Shown here piece after piece: positions 42,864-51,789 of a DNA stretch of 64,000 bases (its first letter is position 1; every line of letters starts with the position of its first letter). Origin of the DNA: a bacterium. Lineage in GTDB: Bacteria; Sysuimicrobiota; Sysuimicrobiia; Sysuimicrobiales; Segetimicrobiaceae. The stretch covers positions 18,040-82,039 of the forward strand of contig DATGHU010000012.1 in NCBI GenBank assembly GCA_035307765.1, in the 5' to 3' direction. Both the position numbers and the translations under genes were made by a program. Below the pieces are notes generated by a model. It was given only the letters and a program-made list of their open reading frames with translations, did no database searches and was not told where the DNA came from.

Positions 42864-42960
42864 ACGGATCACGATGCGATGCAAACGGCTGACGATCCCG
42901 AGTGACAGCTGACCAGCGCCCATGAGATTGGTTATGGCCCGTCGATGTCATTATCTGCGA

Positions 42961-42993
42961 GTGCGGGTGCGGCCACTCCGGCCGCACCCGCAC
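42961..42993. terminator. 14-bp perfect stem-loop
   Basis: GTGCGGGTGCGGCC pairs perfectly with GGCCGCACCCGCAC around ACTCC, about 100 bases after the PhnB-like gene. It is followed by TTGGTGCTGTTAT, a weak T-rich tail. It also lies downstream of the convergent BNR-repeat gene and could serve both. Confidence 0.65.
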
Positions 42994-43175
42994 TTGGTGC
43001 TGTTATAACGAACACGGAAAATTGGAGGGTCCGGTAACCCGGCACCTCCCGCACCGCAACCTCCGCAGTCACATTCCGACTCCCGACACGCAGAATGCCA
43101 AGAGCGGGATCAGCCCGCAGCCGATAGTTCCTCACTCCGCGATATCAACAAATCTCCGTCCGTGGCGTCCACGCC

Positions 43176-46100
43176 TCATCCCAGGGCCAAGTGATTGACC
43201 GCGGCGACCTCGGTTGCGATAAGCTGCTCGACTTTGCCGATCTCGGCATCGACGCGCGCCATGACCTCCTTCGAGACGGCCGCCGCCTGCTTCGTCGGCG
43301 CGGCATCGGCCACAGATACGGTGTTGATCAGGTCGACAAGAGTATCATTGAGGCCTGCGGGGTTGCGCAGCACGTCGCGGTCCGACTCGCGATGGACGTC
43401 CACGAGCACGGTTTCGACCGCCGACAGCCGTTCCGCTACGGCCGCGGTCCGTGCGCCGAGATCGCGTGCGGGGGTCTCCGATCCCGCCAGCACCGCAAGC
43501 CGTTGCTTCAGCCGACGGATGCGATTCACCGTCGCGTGGACCTTGCCGAGTGATGCCGTCAATTCCCGCAGGAGTTCGAACTGCGCGCGGTACGCCTCCG
43601 GCGTCGTCGAGAGGCGCGGATCCTTCACGACAGAGAATTCGACGGCCATGGTCTCCGACCCCAGCGACATCTCCACACGATACCGATTCGGCGCCACCGT
43701 GGGCCCGGTCGGTGGATCGGCCGGCTCCGCGAGCGGCTTGTTGCGCGGCGGAGCGAGGCTCGTATCGAGCGTCTGGGGCCCCGGATATTTGAGATCCCAC
43801 ACGAACCGGTTGAGCCCGGGGCGGGCCGAGGGGCGTTTCGCGGCCAGCAGAGTACTGTCGTCGCTGCGGAAGCTCCCGATCACGGCCCCCGAGGCGTCGC
43901 GGAATGTGAGAGCAACCGGGCCGGAAACGCCGTCGTCCAGCCAATAATAGATGATCGCACCGTTCGGCGGGTTCTCTCCGACGTCGAGATATTCGCGCCC
44001 ACTCGTCCCGTCCGGTCTGCGAAAAGTTCGGATACCGCCGCCCACTCCGGGGGCGATCGCGAACGCGACGCCGCTCGGCCGGAGATTTCGCAGGGCTCCG
44101 AAATGCAGCTTGGTACGAACCGTCGTGCGCGGCTCAAAGAGGCGACTTCCCCCTTTGCCCTCGACGAAGCTCCTGAGCGGCGTGATATCGTCCAAGATCC
44201 AGAAAGAGCGGCCGTGGGTTCCGACCACCAGGTCCGCCCCCTTGATCTTCAGATCATAGACCGGTGCGACCGGCAGGCCTCCGCCCATGCGCGTCCAGCT
44301 GCGCCCGTCGTTCAGGGTAAAATAGATGCCGGTCTCGGTGCCGGCGAACAACAGTCCCTTGCGCACCGGGTCCGCTCGCACGACGCGGGTGATCTCGTTC
44401 TCCGGGTAATCGCCGTTGATCGATTCGAAATGTCGCCCGCCGTCGGTGCTGCGGAACAGGTAGGGATGGTAATCCGCGAGCTTGTAGCGCGTCGCCGCAA
44501 GATAGATGGTGTCCGGGTCGTGCGGAGAGATCTCGACGCACCCGACATACGCGAGCGCCGGCATCTTGGGCGGCGTGACGTTCTGCCAGTTCTTGCCGCC
44601 GTCACGCGTCACGTGAACGAGCCCGTCGTCGGTCGAGGCCCACAACTCCTCCGGCCGGTGCGGCGATGGGGCGAGCGACGCGCACGTCGCGTGTACCTCC
44701 GCCCCGGCGCTTTCATGCGTGATGTCGCCGCCGGAAGGTCCCTGACGGCTCTTGTCGTTGAGGCTCAAATCCGGTGAAATTTCCTCCCAGCTCATGCCCT
44801 GGTCGCGACTGCGAAACACGTGGTTCCCGGCCGCGTAGAGCGTGCCACTGTCGTGCGGTGAAAAGACGATCGGGAACGTCCAGGCGAAGCGGTATCGCAT
44901 GTCCTTGGGTGCGATGCCGGTCGATTCCTCGGGCCAGACATTGACCAGCTGGATCTGCCGGGTGCGGTGATCGTACCGCTGCAGTGCCCCGGCGCCGCCG
45001 GGGCTCGAGCCGATCGCACCGCAAAAGACAATGTTCGGCTCATCGGGATTGACCGCAATGAAGCCACTTTCCCCCGTACCGGGATAGGTGCAGTCGTCCA
45101 GGGTGATCGCACCCCAGACGGCGGCGCTCGGCACTGAGATCGAGGTGTTGTCCTGCTGCGTGCCGTATACACGATAGGGATACTGGTTGTCGATGTCGAT
45201 CCGATAGAACTGCGCCGTCGGCTGGTTGTAGATCGACGACCATGTCTCACCGCCGTTGTAGCTGACGCAGGCGCCGCCGTCGTTTCCCTCGATCATCCGG
45301 TTCGGGTCGGCAGGATCGATCCAGAGATCGTGGTTGTCGCCGTGCGGTGTCTGGATCTCCGTGAAGCCGCTCCCGCCGTCGGTCGATTTCCAGAGCTGAA
45401 AATTGGCGACGTAGACCGTTTCGCCGTGGCAGGGATCGGCGAAGACATGCGTGTAGTACCAGGGCCGATGCATGAGGTCGCGATTGGACGAGACGAGCGC
45501 CCAGTTCTCTCCGTAATCCTCCGATCGGTAGAGCCCCGTCTTCTCGGCTTCCGTCTCCACCAGCGCCCAGACGCGGCCCGCGTGGGCGGGCGACACCGCG
45601 ACGCCGATCTTGCCGAGAGGGCCGGCCGGCAGACCCGGAGACCGCGAGATCTCCGTCCAGCTCTCGCCGCCATCGGTCGAGCGAAAAAGGCCGCTTCCCG
45701 GCCCTCCGCTCGACAGGTTCCAGAAGTTCCGGCGCGCCTGCCAGAAGGCCGCAAAGAGGATGCGGGGATTGTTCGGATCCATCGATAGATCAACGGCGCC
45801 CGAATTGACGTCTCGATAGAGCACCTTGCGCCAGGTCTTTCCGCCGTCCGCCGATCGGAATACGCCGCGTTCCTCGTTCGCGCCGAACGCGTCGCCGAGC
45901 GCGGCGACATAGACGAGATTGGGGTCTCGCGGATGGATGCGGATGCGCCCGATGAACCGGGTCTCGCGGAGACCGAGATGGGTCCAGCTGCGGCCGGCAT
46001 CGGTCGATTTGTAAACACCGTCGCCGTAGGAGACATCGAGCCGGATTGCGGTTTCTCCGGTGCCGGCATAAATCACGTTGGGGTCCGAGTGAGCGACGGC

Positions 46101-46325
46101 GAGCGCGCCGATCGAGGCCGAACCGAGACCACCGTCGCTCACGCAGCGCCAATACGTACCGCTGTCGGTCGTCTTCCAGACGCCGCCGGCGCAAGCGCCG
46201 AAATAGAACACTCTGCGGTCTTCGGGATCCCCCGCGACGGCGACGACGCGCCCGCCGCGCGATGGCCCGATGCAGCGCCATTTGAGGGCGCCGAGTTTCG
46301 CCGTCGAACCCGAGAGCTCTGTCAT
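43176..46325 (-). CDS. BNR/sortilin-like beta-propeller repeat protein
   Basis: A 1049-residue protein. Many copies of the Asp-box repeat occur (GVWKTTDSGTYW, GVYKSTDAGRSWTH, GVFRSADGGKTWRK, GLFRSTDGGESWTE, LFRSTDGGRHFE), spaced about 45-60 residues, enough for one or two ten-bladed propellers as in the VPS10/sortilin and YCF48-like families. A region after residue 740 is a beta-sandwich-like domain (GREYLDVGENPPNGAIIYYW), then a helical tail of 130 residues. Homologues are usually exported, but this start, MTELSGSTAKLGALKWRCIG, has no signal peptide. The start at 46325 follows GGGGAA; longer versions do not add a signal. Function unknown. Confidence 0.88.
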   Translation of the reverse strand: MTELSGSTAKLGALKWRCIGPSRGGRVVAVAGDPEDRRVFYFGACAGGVWKTTDSGTYWRCVSDGGLGSASIGALAVAHSDPNVIYAGTGETAIRLDVSYGDGVYKSTDAGRSWTHLGLRETRFIGRIRIHPRDPNLVYVAALGDAFGANEERGVFRSADGGKTWRKVLYRDVNSGAVDLSMDPNNPRILFAAFWQARRNFWNLSSGGPGSGLFRSTDGGESWTEISRSPGLPAGPLGKIGVAVSPAHAGRVWALVETEAEKTGLYRSEDYGENWALVSSNRDLMHRPWYYTHVFADPCHGETVYVANFQLWKSTDGGSGFTEIQTPHGDNHDLWIDPADPNRMIEGNDGGACVSYNGGETWSSIYNQPTAQFYRIDIDNQYPYRVYGTQQDNTSISVPSAAVWGAITLDDCTYPGTGESGFIAVNPDEPNIVFCGAIGSSPGGAGALQRYDHRTRQIQLVNVWPEESTGIAPKDMRYRFAWTFPIVFSPHDSGTLYAAGNHVFRSRDQGMSWEEISPDLSLNDKSRQGPSGGDITHESAGAEVHATCASLAPSPHRPEELWASTDDGLVHVTRDGGKNWQNVTPPKMPALAYVGCVEISPHDPDTIYLAATRYKLADYHPYLFRSTDGGRHFESINGDYPENEITRVVRADPVRKGLLFAGTETGIYFTLNDGRSWTRMGGGLPVAPVYDLKIKGADLVVGTHGRSFWILDDITPLRSFVEGKGGSRLFEPRTTVRTKLHFGALRNLRPSGVAFAIAPGVGGGIRTFRRPDGTSGREYLDVGENPPNGAIIYYWLDDGVSGPVALTFRDASGAVIGSFRSDDSTLLAAKRPSARPGLNRFVWDLKYPGPQTLDTSLAPPRNKPLAEPADPPTGPTVAPNRYRVEMSLGSETMAVEFSVVKDPRLSTTPEAYRAQFELLRELTASLGKVHATVNRIRRLKQRLAVLAGSETPARDLGARTAAVAERLSAVETVLVDVHRESDRDVLRNPAGLNDTLVDLINTVSVADAAPTKQAAAVSKEVMARVDAEIGKVEQLIATEVAAVNHLALG

Positions 46326-46715
46326 GGAATGTTCCCCTCTCGCTTGTCCTCCCACCATTTCAACAACGCTTCCCTCCTCTGCCCCCACGCTCACCCGTTT
46401 GTGTTGCGGAGCCGATGACGACTCGACAGGCACACCGAGCTCGGGAACGACGCTCGGGGCCCAGCGACGTACCCAACTAAATTCTTCCGGCCAAGTAGAC
46501 CTCTTTCAGGATTCCCATTTCGACGCGCGCACTCCTCTCGGCAATGGAGCTCCAAGCTTCGCATACCGCGCAAGAAGGAGTTTGGTGGACCAGGAGAAAA
46601 AGCAGGGCGTGGAGCGCCCCGAGGATAACGGTGCCGCCGATCATTGTTTCAGGGCTGGATGACAAGGCACTGCAGTGGGTTCAAGTGTCGGGTGCGGAAG
46701 ACAATCCAGGGAGGG
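46326..46715. other. intergenic region with one doubtful small frame
   Basis: About 390 bases. The minus strand has a frame (46477-46665) reading MIGGTVILGALHALLFLLVH and then a charged tail, which would suit a small membrane peptide, but it has no ribosome site. Otherwise nothing is recognised. Confidence 0.25.
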
Positions 46716-46967
46716 ATGAGCGTGAAGAGATGGCTATCGGCACGGACTCAAGCCACGGCTTCAGCGATTGCGATCGCCGTTGGGGTGTTGTTTGCGATCC
46801 TGCCCCAGGACTGGATCGAGGAGCGGTTCCGAATCGACCCTGACGCGGGAAGTGGCTCCATTGAGCGCCTGCTTGTTGGTGTGCCTCTCGCCGTAGGTGC
46901 GGCGCTTGCCGTCAGCGTGATCATCAGTCTTCTGCGAAGACAGTTTCATCGTTCGTCTGCGAGCTGA
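46716..46967 (+). CDS. small two-helix membrane protein
   Basis: An 83-residue protein with two hydrophobic segments, ATASAIAIAVGVLFAIL and RLLVGVPLAVGAALAVSVII, separated by an acidic loop (EERFRIDPDAGSGSIE). The ATG at 46716 lies against AGGGAGGG; a GTG two codons later has better spacing and may be the true start. An 11-pair hairpin follows 30 bases after the stop. Function unknown. Confidence 0.65.
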   Translation: MSVKRWLSARTQATASAIAIAVGVLFAILPQDWIEERFRIDPDAGSGSIERLLVGVPLAVGAALAVSVIISLLRRQFHRSSAS

Positions 46968-46999
46968 CGAATTGCTCGAAACCGATTGCATGTAAAACG

Positions 47000-47030
47000 A
47001 GAGCCCGCTCTCGCCATCGGAGCGGGCTCT
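47000..47030 (+). terminator. 11-bp perfect stem-loop
   Basis: AGAGCCCGCTC and GAGCGGGCTCT pair perfectly around a nine-base loop, shortly after the small membrane protein gene. The T content after it is low. Confidence 0.6.
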
Positions 47031-47255
47031 CTGCTGCGCTCGGACACTGAGCCTCATACTATGTGTTTAGCACGTCTCAGCTCCTCGCCAACCGCCAACG
47101 ACGGCCTACAATTCCAAAATTCCTGAGGTAGCGCTACCCGCGTGTTCTCACCCCGACCCGAGGGTGGCGACCCGCCAGCGCGTTCCAACGGGACTGCCAC
47201 CTCAATAGAGTCACCGAAGCTCTGCAAGAATCCCGGTCCAATGGAAGTTGGGCAG

Positions 47256-47306
47256 TTGACAGCTTCGTAACCATTCGGTTATCATATTAGTAACCAAATG
47301 GTTACT
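47256..47306 (+). promoter_or_regulatory. arsR promoter with two tandem operators
   Basis: TTGACA (47256-47261), 18 bases and TATCAT (47280-47285) form a good promoter. Two related sites overlap it: GTAACCATTCGGTTAT (47267-47282) in the spacer/-10 and AGTAACCAAATGGTTACT (47289-47306) over the start, about 22 bases apart, so on one face of the helix. The start codon ATG (47298) is inside the second site, and the predicted transcription start is within a few bases of it, so the mRNA is probably leaderless. Confidence 0.7.
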
Positions 47307-47627
47307 AGACAAAAGACGCTACGCACCATGGTGTTCCGGGCGATTGCCGACCCGACCCGCCGGCAGATCCTGAGCCTGCTGCGCGGCGGCCGGCACACGG
47401 TCGGCGAGATCGCGGGCAACTTTCGAACGAGCCGGCCGGCGATCTCGAAACACCTCCGCGTGCTGCGCTCTGCGGGCTTGGTGAAGACTCAACGCGACGG
47501 CACGGCGCGGGTCTGTCAGTTGAACGCCACGCCGCTGCGTGCGGTCGACGATTGGCTTCAGGATTACCGAGTGTTCTGGCGCGAGACGATGCGCAATCTC
47601 AAGCGGTACGTGGAGGAGAAGCGATGA
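47298..47627 (+). CDS. ArsR family transcriptional regulator
   Basis: A 109-residue repressor: VFRAIADPTRRQILSLLRGG, recognition helix TSRPAISKHLRVLRSAGLVK and a C-terminal tail for partner contact (YRVFWRETMRNLKRYVEEK). It has no metal motif and belongs to the class paired with SRPBCC proteins. Its start lies inside its own operator, so it is autorepressed and probably leaderless. The stop overlaps the SRPBCC start (ATGA). Confidence 0.93.
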   Translation: MVTRQKTLRTMVFRAIADPTRRQILSLLRGGRHTVGEIAGNFRTSRPAISKHLRVLRSAGLVKTQRDGTARVCQLNATPLRAVDDWLQDYRVFWRETMRNLKRYVEEKR

Positions 47628-48070
47628 GTCCAACGCGGGCACACGACACCATCATCGAGGAGATCGCGATTAAGGCGCCGGCGGACCGGATCTTCGAGGC
47701 GCTCACGAACCCCGAGGAATGCATAAAGTGGTGGGGACAGACGGGGCAATTTGGCTGGACGCACATAGAATCCGACCCGCGCCCTGGCGGTAGGCTGGTG
47801 ATGCGCGGCACCGGCTACGGGAAGCCCGTCAGCGTGACCGGTGTGTACCGTCAGATCGAGCGGCCGCGTCTGCTCGTTTTCACGTGGCTGCCCGACTGGC
47901 AGGGAGACCAAACCGAGAGCATCGTGCGCTGGGATCTGGAGGAGAAAGCCGGCGTTACGACCGTTCGCCTGACGCACTCGGGCCTCAACACGGAGCCGTC
48001 ACGTTCCAGCCATCGAGGGTGGCCGTCCATTCTCGGCTGGCTGCGGGGGCACGTCGAGGGCACGGTGTAA
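47624..48070 (+). CDS. SRPBCC / AHSA1-like domain protein
   Basis: A 148-residue START-like protein: TIIEEIAIKAPADRIFEALT, KWWGQTGQFGWTHIESDPRP, GVYRQIERPRLLVFTWLPDW, VTTVRLTHSGL and the final GWPSILGWLRGHVEG helix. It forms a translationally coupled pair with the ArsR gene, a common arrangement of unknown ligand. A ribosome site (GGAGGAG) lies inside the arsR end. Confidence 0.92.
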   Translation: MSPTRAHDTIIEEIAIKAPADRIFEALTNPEECIKWWGQTGQFGWTHIESDPRPGGRLVMRGTGYGKPVSVTGVYRQIERPRLLVFTWLPDWQGDQTESIVRWDLEEKAGVTTVRLTHSGLNTEPSRSSHRGWPSILGWLRGHVEGTV

Positions 48071-48156
48071 GTCATTCGCCGTCGCAGGGGCGAGTCGCAA
48101 AGCCAAATGGAAAATTCCGGTTGAGCGAAAACCAACGTTGAAAATTTCAGAACCCA

Positions 48157-49416
48157 ATGCCTCCTGCCTTACCGCCGCCTGAGCTCACCATCACCCGGCA
48201 GCAAGCCAGGCGCTTTTTGCTCGCCCATCTCCGCCTACTGCCGCCGCGCAAACTGCGCGCCGAACAGGGCGTGCTGGATTTCGTGCGCCACGTCAATTGC
48301 ATCCAATACGACCCCATCAATATCGTGGGCCAGAACACCGACCTCGTGCTGCAATCTCGAGTCCACGGCTACAAGCCCGCCATGCTCACCGCCCTCCTCT
48401 ATAAGGAGCGCAAGTTGCTCGACGGGGTCGACAAACAGATGTCGATTTATCCTGTAGAAGATTGGCCGTATTTCGCTACTTATCGCGAGGATTTGGGCGA
48501 CAATTATGCCCGGCGCGAAAGTACCGCGAAAGCCGCCAAGCTGTTGGATTGGGTGCGGGATGAAATCAGGCGGCGTGGCCCACTCTCGTCGACGGATCTT
48601 GAGGACGACACCCGCATAGACTGGTGGTTGGCCAACAAAGCCCGAGCGGTGCGTATTGCCATGAATATCCTGCTCGTCGGCGGGGAGACGGTGGTCCATC
48701 ACCGCGTCGGCACCCGGCGGTATTTCGAGCTAAGCCGGCGGGTACTGCCGCCCAAACTGCACAACGTCCGTAAAGGCCACGCGTCGCAGGAAGATTATTT
48801 GGAATGGCACGTGTTTCGTCGCTCAGGCGGCGTCGGTCTTGTCCACCCGAAAGTCAATGCGAAATGGGGCGGCATTATAGGTTGGCGCGGCGGGCAGATC
48901 CGGGGTGCTCTGGCGCGCCTATTGAAGAAAGGCAGGCTGGTGCGAATGGCGATCGAGGGCCTGCCGCGTCAGGAATTCTATATACGTCGCGGCGACCTGC
49001 CCGCACTGGAAACCGCTGGCAGGTCCAGCAAAGCGTCTTTTGGCGCAGCCTTTATTGCGCCGCTCGATAACTTGATGTGGGACAGCGATTTGATCGAAAT
49101 GCTTTTCGATTTCGTCTACACCTGGGAGGTCTACAAACCGGCTTCCAGGCGAACGTGGGGCTATTACGTCTTGCCCGTGCTCGTTGGGGACCGCCTGGTG
49201 GCGCGCTTCGATCCGATCTTCGACAAAAAGGCAAAGCTCTTCACCATTCAAAATTGGTGGTGGGAAAAGGGAATAGATAGGAAAGATGAGGAATTGCTGG
49301 CTGCCCTCCAAGACTGTTTGCAGCAATTCCGCAGGTACCTCGGTGCTGATTCACTGAAGCTGGGGGAGAAGCCAAAGCGCGACTTTGTGCTTAAGGAGAT
49401 GGTGGCGGCAATCTAA
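48157..49416 (+). CDS. YcaQ-like winged-helix DNA glycosylase family protein
   Basis: A 419-residue protein of the HTH_42/AlkX (YcaQ) family, members of which unhook DNA interstrand crosslinks. Features are ITRQQARRFLLAHLRLLPPR, VNCIQYDPINIVGQNTDLVL, VDKQMSIYPVEDWPYF, and the C-terminal WGYYVLPVLVGDRLVARFDP and WEKGI region. The catalytic QxQ-type motif is represented here only by IQYD, so activity needs checking. Codon usage is visibly less GC-rich than neighbours, which suggests acquisition. It stands near tRNA-Val and an integrase relic. Confidence 0.85.
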   Translation: MPPALPPPELTITRQQARRFLLAHLRLLPPRKLRAEQGVLDFVRHVNCIQYDPINIVGQNTDLVLQSRVHGYKPAMLTALLYKERKLLDGVDKQMSIYPVEDWPYFATYREDLGDNYARRESTAKAAKLLDWVRDEIRRRGPLSSTDLEDDTRIDWWLANKARAVRIAMNILLVGGETVVHHRVGTRRYFELSRRVLPPKLHNVRKGHASQEDYLEWHVFRRSGGVGLVHPKVNAKWGGIIGWRGGQIRGALARLLKKGRLVRMAIEGLPRQEFYIRRGDLPALETAGRSSKASFGAAFIAPLDNLMWDSDLIEMLFDFVYTWEVYKPASRRTWGYYVLPVLVGDRLVARFDPIFDKKAKLFTIQNWWWEKGIDRKDEELLAALQDCLQQFRRYLGADSLKLGEKPKRDFVLKEMVAAI

Positions 49417-49420
49417 CCGC

Positions 49421-49612
49421 TTACATATCAGAATCTCGCTCAACTGTTAGATGCATATCCATCCCGGCACGTGACGCGCTCACCTTCCTCGCGCGATCTT
49501 CGCATATCCAGTCCGGCGGATCTGAGCCCTCGCGCCCGTCGTGTTTACGCTCGTGGGACAGATAGACTACCAGATCGGCGATCGCTGCGCGTTCCTCGGG
49601 ACGAAAAGGCAT
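49421..49612 (-). CDS. doubtful small charged protein
   Basis: A 63-codon frame, MPFRPEERAAIADLVVYLSH and then a charged tail. It starts 21 bases after the acetyltransferase stop on the same strand but has no ribosome binding site. No family recognised. Confidence 0.3.
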   Translation of the reverse strand: MPFRPEERAAIADLVVYLSHERKHDGREGSDPPDWICEDRARKVSASRAGMDMHLTVERDSDM

Positions 49613-49632
49613 ACTGCCAGTCTACTTCGGTA

Positions 49633-50184
49633 TCAATAGGCCTCCAGTATTCCGACGATTTGAAACCACGGTGGCGTGGGCCGAGGGTTGCGCTGAACTG
49701 TCATGCCGATCCGCCGCATCACCCCGGCTGACGCGGCATTGTTATCTTCCGTGGTCGCCACGATACGCTGCAAGTTGAAATGGTCGAACGCGAACCGGGC
49801 CATCGCCGCCGCCGCCTCGGACGCAAACCCGCGTCCTCGATGCTCAGGCGCTACAGCGTAGAATAGGCCGACTTCTGGCGAATACTTCGCGTCCTTCACC
49901 CGACCGAAGAACGGCAGTTGACCGAACGGTGCGAGACAGGGCACAAACCCAACCGAGCCGATAAGCCTCTCAGTGGCTTTCAGAACTACCGCGCGGTCGC
50001 CGTAAGGCGGCTGCCGAAGTTCCGCTAAAACCCTCTCGCCTAGCGTGTAGTATGTAAGCCTCTCGCGGTACGCATTGAGGTCTGTCGATCCGGGAAACGA
50101 CGCCTCCATGAGTCCCGCGAACGTGTCAAGGTCATCCATTGTGAACGGTCGTATCACAAGCCGATCCGTTTCTAACTCACGCAT
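49633..50184 (-). CDS. GNAT family N-acetyltransferase
   Basis: A 183-residue acetyltransferase of the RimJ/RimL-like group: ETDRLVIRPFTMDDLDTFAG at the start, the acetyl-CoA-binding loop EHRGRGFASEAAAAMARFAF and the closing NNAASAGVMRRIGMTVQRN. It should acetylate an amine on a protein terminus or small molecule. GGAGGGG lies seven bases before the ATG. The upstream cyclase relic runs a few bases into its start. Confidence 0.9.
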   Translation of the reverse strand: MRELETDRLVIRPFTMDDLDTFAGLMEASFPGSTDLNAYRERLTYYTLGERVLAELRQPPYGDRAVVLKATERLIGSVGFVPCLAPFGQLPFFGRVKDAKYSPEVGLFYAVAPEHRGRGFASEAAAAMARFAFDHFNLQRIVATTEDNNAASAGVMRRIGMTVQRNPRPTPPWFQIVGILEAY

Positions 50185-51005
50185 CAGTGACCCCTCCACT
50201 CCGAGATACTGTTTGAGGGACGAGCGCAGGGTCTGCGAGCGCCGCCAACTCAGCCAGCCACACGCCGTCAGGGTATTGTTCGAGCAAGTCCGCACCAACC
50301 TGCAGGGCCAGCCGCGTTTTGCCGGAGCCGCCTGCCCCGGTTAGCGTGAGCAGTCGGGCCGTGGCAAACATCGTTTTGATTTCTGTAATATCTCGCGTTC
50401 GCCCAATAAAGCTGGTTAACGGAATGGGCAAGTTATTCGGCATAGCACTCAGCGTCCTAAGAGGCAGGAAGTCGGCTGGCAAATCGGCGGCCATGACCTG
50501 GAACAGACGGTGCGGACGAGCGAGATCCTTGAGGCGGTGCTCACCTAGATCGCGAAGGCTTACCCCCGCTGGTAGGTCTTCGGCAGCGAGGGCGTGAGTC
50601 GTATCAGACAGGAGAATCTGACCCCCATGCCCGGCGGTGCAAATGCGGGCAGCGCGGTGCACATCCATACCCTCGTATCCGGTTTCGGCAATGAGGGGTT
50701 CACCCGTGTGCAGCCCCATCCGGACGCGTAGAGGCATCCCTTCAGACCACGAATGTGCAAAAATGGCGCGCTGAGCCGCCACAGCGGCGGGAGACAGCAT
50801 CCCTGGCCCGGGTGAACACGACAAAGAAGGCATCCCCCTGGGTCCGGATTTCGCGTCCACCCCTCTCTTTGAAGGCGGCACGGAGCAGTCGGTGATGTTG
50901 AGCGATGACTTCCGTGTACCGGTCACCCAGGATCTGAAGCAGACGTGTGGACCCCTCGATGTCGGTGAAGAGGAAGGTGACCGTCCCCATCGGTAGAGCA
51001 GCCAT
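50177..51005 (-). pseudogene. frameshifted, truncated adenylate-cyclase/ATPase regulator
   Basis: The start (ATG at 51005, AGGAGG six bases upstream) opens a class III cyclase domain, TVTFLFTDIEGSTRLLQIL and GGREIRTQGDAFFVVF, then shifts frame near 50795: the rest of the domain (MPLRVRMGLHTGEPLIAETG, VHRAARICTAGHGGQILLSD) is in another frame. It continues into an NB-ARC-like ATPase start (SFIGRTRDITEIKTMF, TLTGAGGSGKTRLALQVG) and ends after only 40 residues of it, at the start of the acetyltransferase gene. Intact relatives are 900 residues or more. Both lesions indicate a dead gene. Confidence 0.8.
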
Positions 51006-51228
51006 GTGCGGCCTCCTGGGAGGCACAAGTGGGACCGCGTACAGTCAGGGGCGACGTTCTTCAGAGGGATGTGCCGTTTCCTGCACTTTGGGGGGAAACG
51101 GGCCAGGCAATAGGGGTAAATCGGATATTCAAACGCGGCGGCGAAATACCGCCCAGACAGGACATCCGCGCCGGTAAGAATCCGGTCCACGGCCAGGCGA
51201 AGACAGACTCGGGAGCGCGGACTCTCTT

Positions 51229-51643
51229 ATGCCTAATGTAACCGTTGAGGCGATCAAGGTGGCGCTATGGTGGAAGGAGGAGCAACGTCTCCGCCTCCGC
51301 CCGAAGTATCGAGACAGCGGGTTGCTCTTCGTTGGAGAACGTGGTCGCCCACTCAATCCGTCCAACACCCGCAACCGAGATCATCTGCCGAGGATCGAGC
51401 GGCTCAAGGTGGTGCGCTTCCGCCTGCATGACCTACGGCACTTCCACGCGACACTGTTGATTGCTTCGCGTGGACTATCGCACAATCGGGGATCGGCTGG
51501 AGCATCGGTCGCCAGCCTTCACCCCCAGCACGTACAGCCACGCGGCTACGAGAGCCCAGGCACAGGCTGCGGTGATTGCTAACGGTTTGCTAACGGAATC
51601 GGGAGTTTCCAACCGGTGGGCTACTTCCACAAAGCATCGATAA
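51229..51643 (+). pseudogene. tyrosine recombinase (phage-type integrase) C-terminal relic, frameshifted
   Basis: The first frame reads TVEAIKVALWWKEEQRLRLR and then RFRLHDLRHFHATLLIA, containing the catalytic HxLRH. The continuation is in another frame from about 51465: VDYRTIGDRLEHRSPAFTPS followed by TYSHA, containing the second His and the nucleophile Tyr. The N-terminal half is absent. It ends seven bases from the 3' end of tRNA-Val, the usual place for an integrase next to its attachment site. Confidence 0.75.
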
Positions 51644-51649
51644 ATATAG

Positions 51650-51721
51650 TGGGCGGTGCAGGCTTTGAACCTGCGACCTCATCCGTGTGAAGGATGCGCT
51701 CTACCGCTGAGCTAACCGCCC
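51650..51721 (-). tRNA. tRNA-Val (anticodon CAC)
   Basis: The minus strand folds as a 72-base cloverleaf: acceptor GGGCGGT/ACCGCCC, D arm GCTC/GAGC, anticodon arm CATCC-TTCACAC-GGATG with anticodon CAC, a five-base variable loop and T arm GCAGG-TTCAAAG-CCTGC. The discriminator is A and CCA is not encoded. It reads GTG codons. An integrase relic lies beside its 3' end. Confidence 0.95.
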
Positions 51722-51789
51722 AGTGTACCGCTTCGCGCACCCTATTATCCCAAGAGGGCCACCCCTATGTCAAAATTCTGAGTAACCGC

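Noticed and set aside
46391..46573. Small minus-strand frame upstream of the propeller gene
   Set aside because: No ribosome site, no domain and composition of an antisense or random frame.
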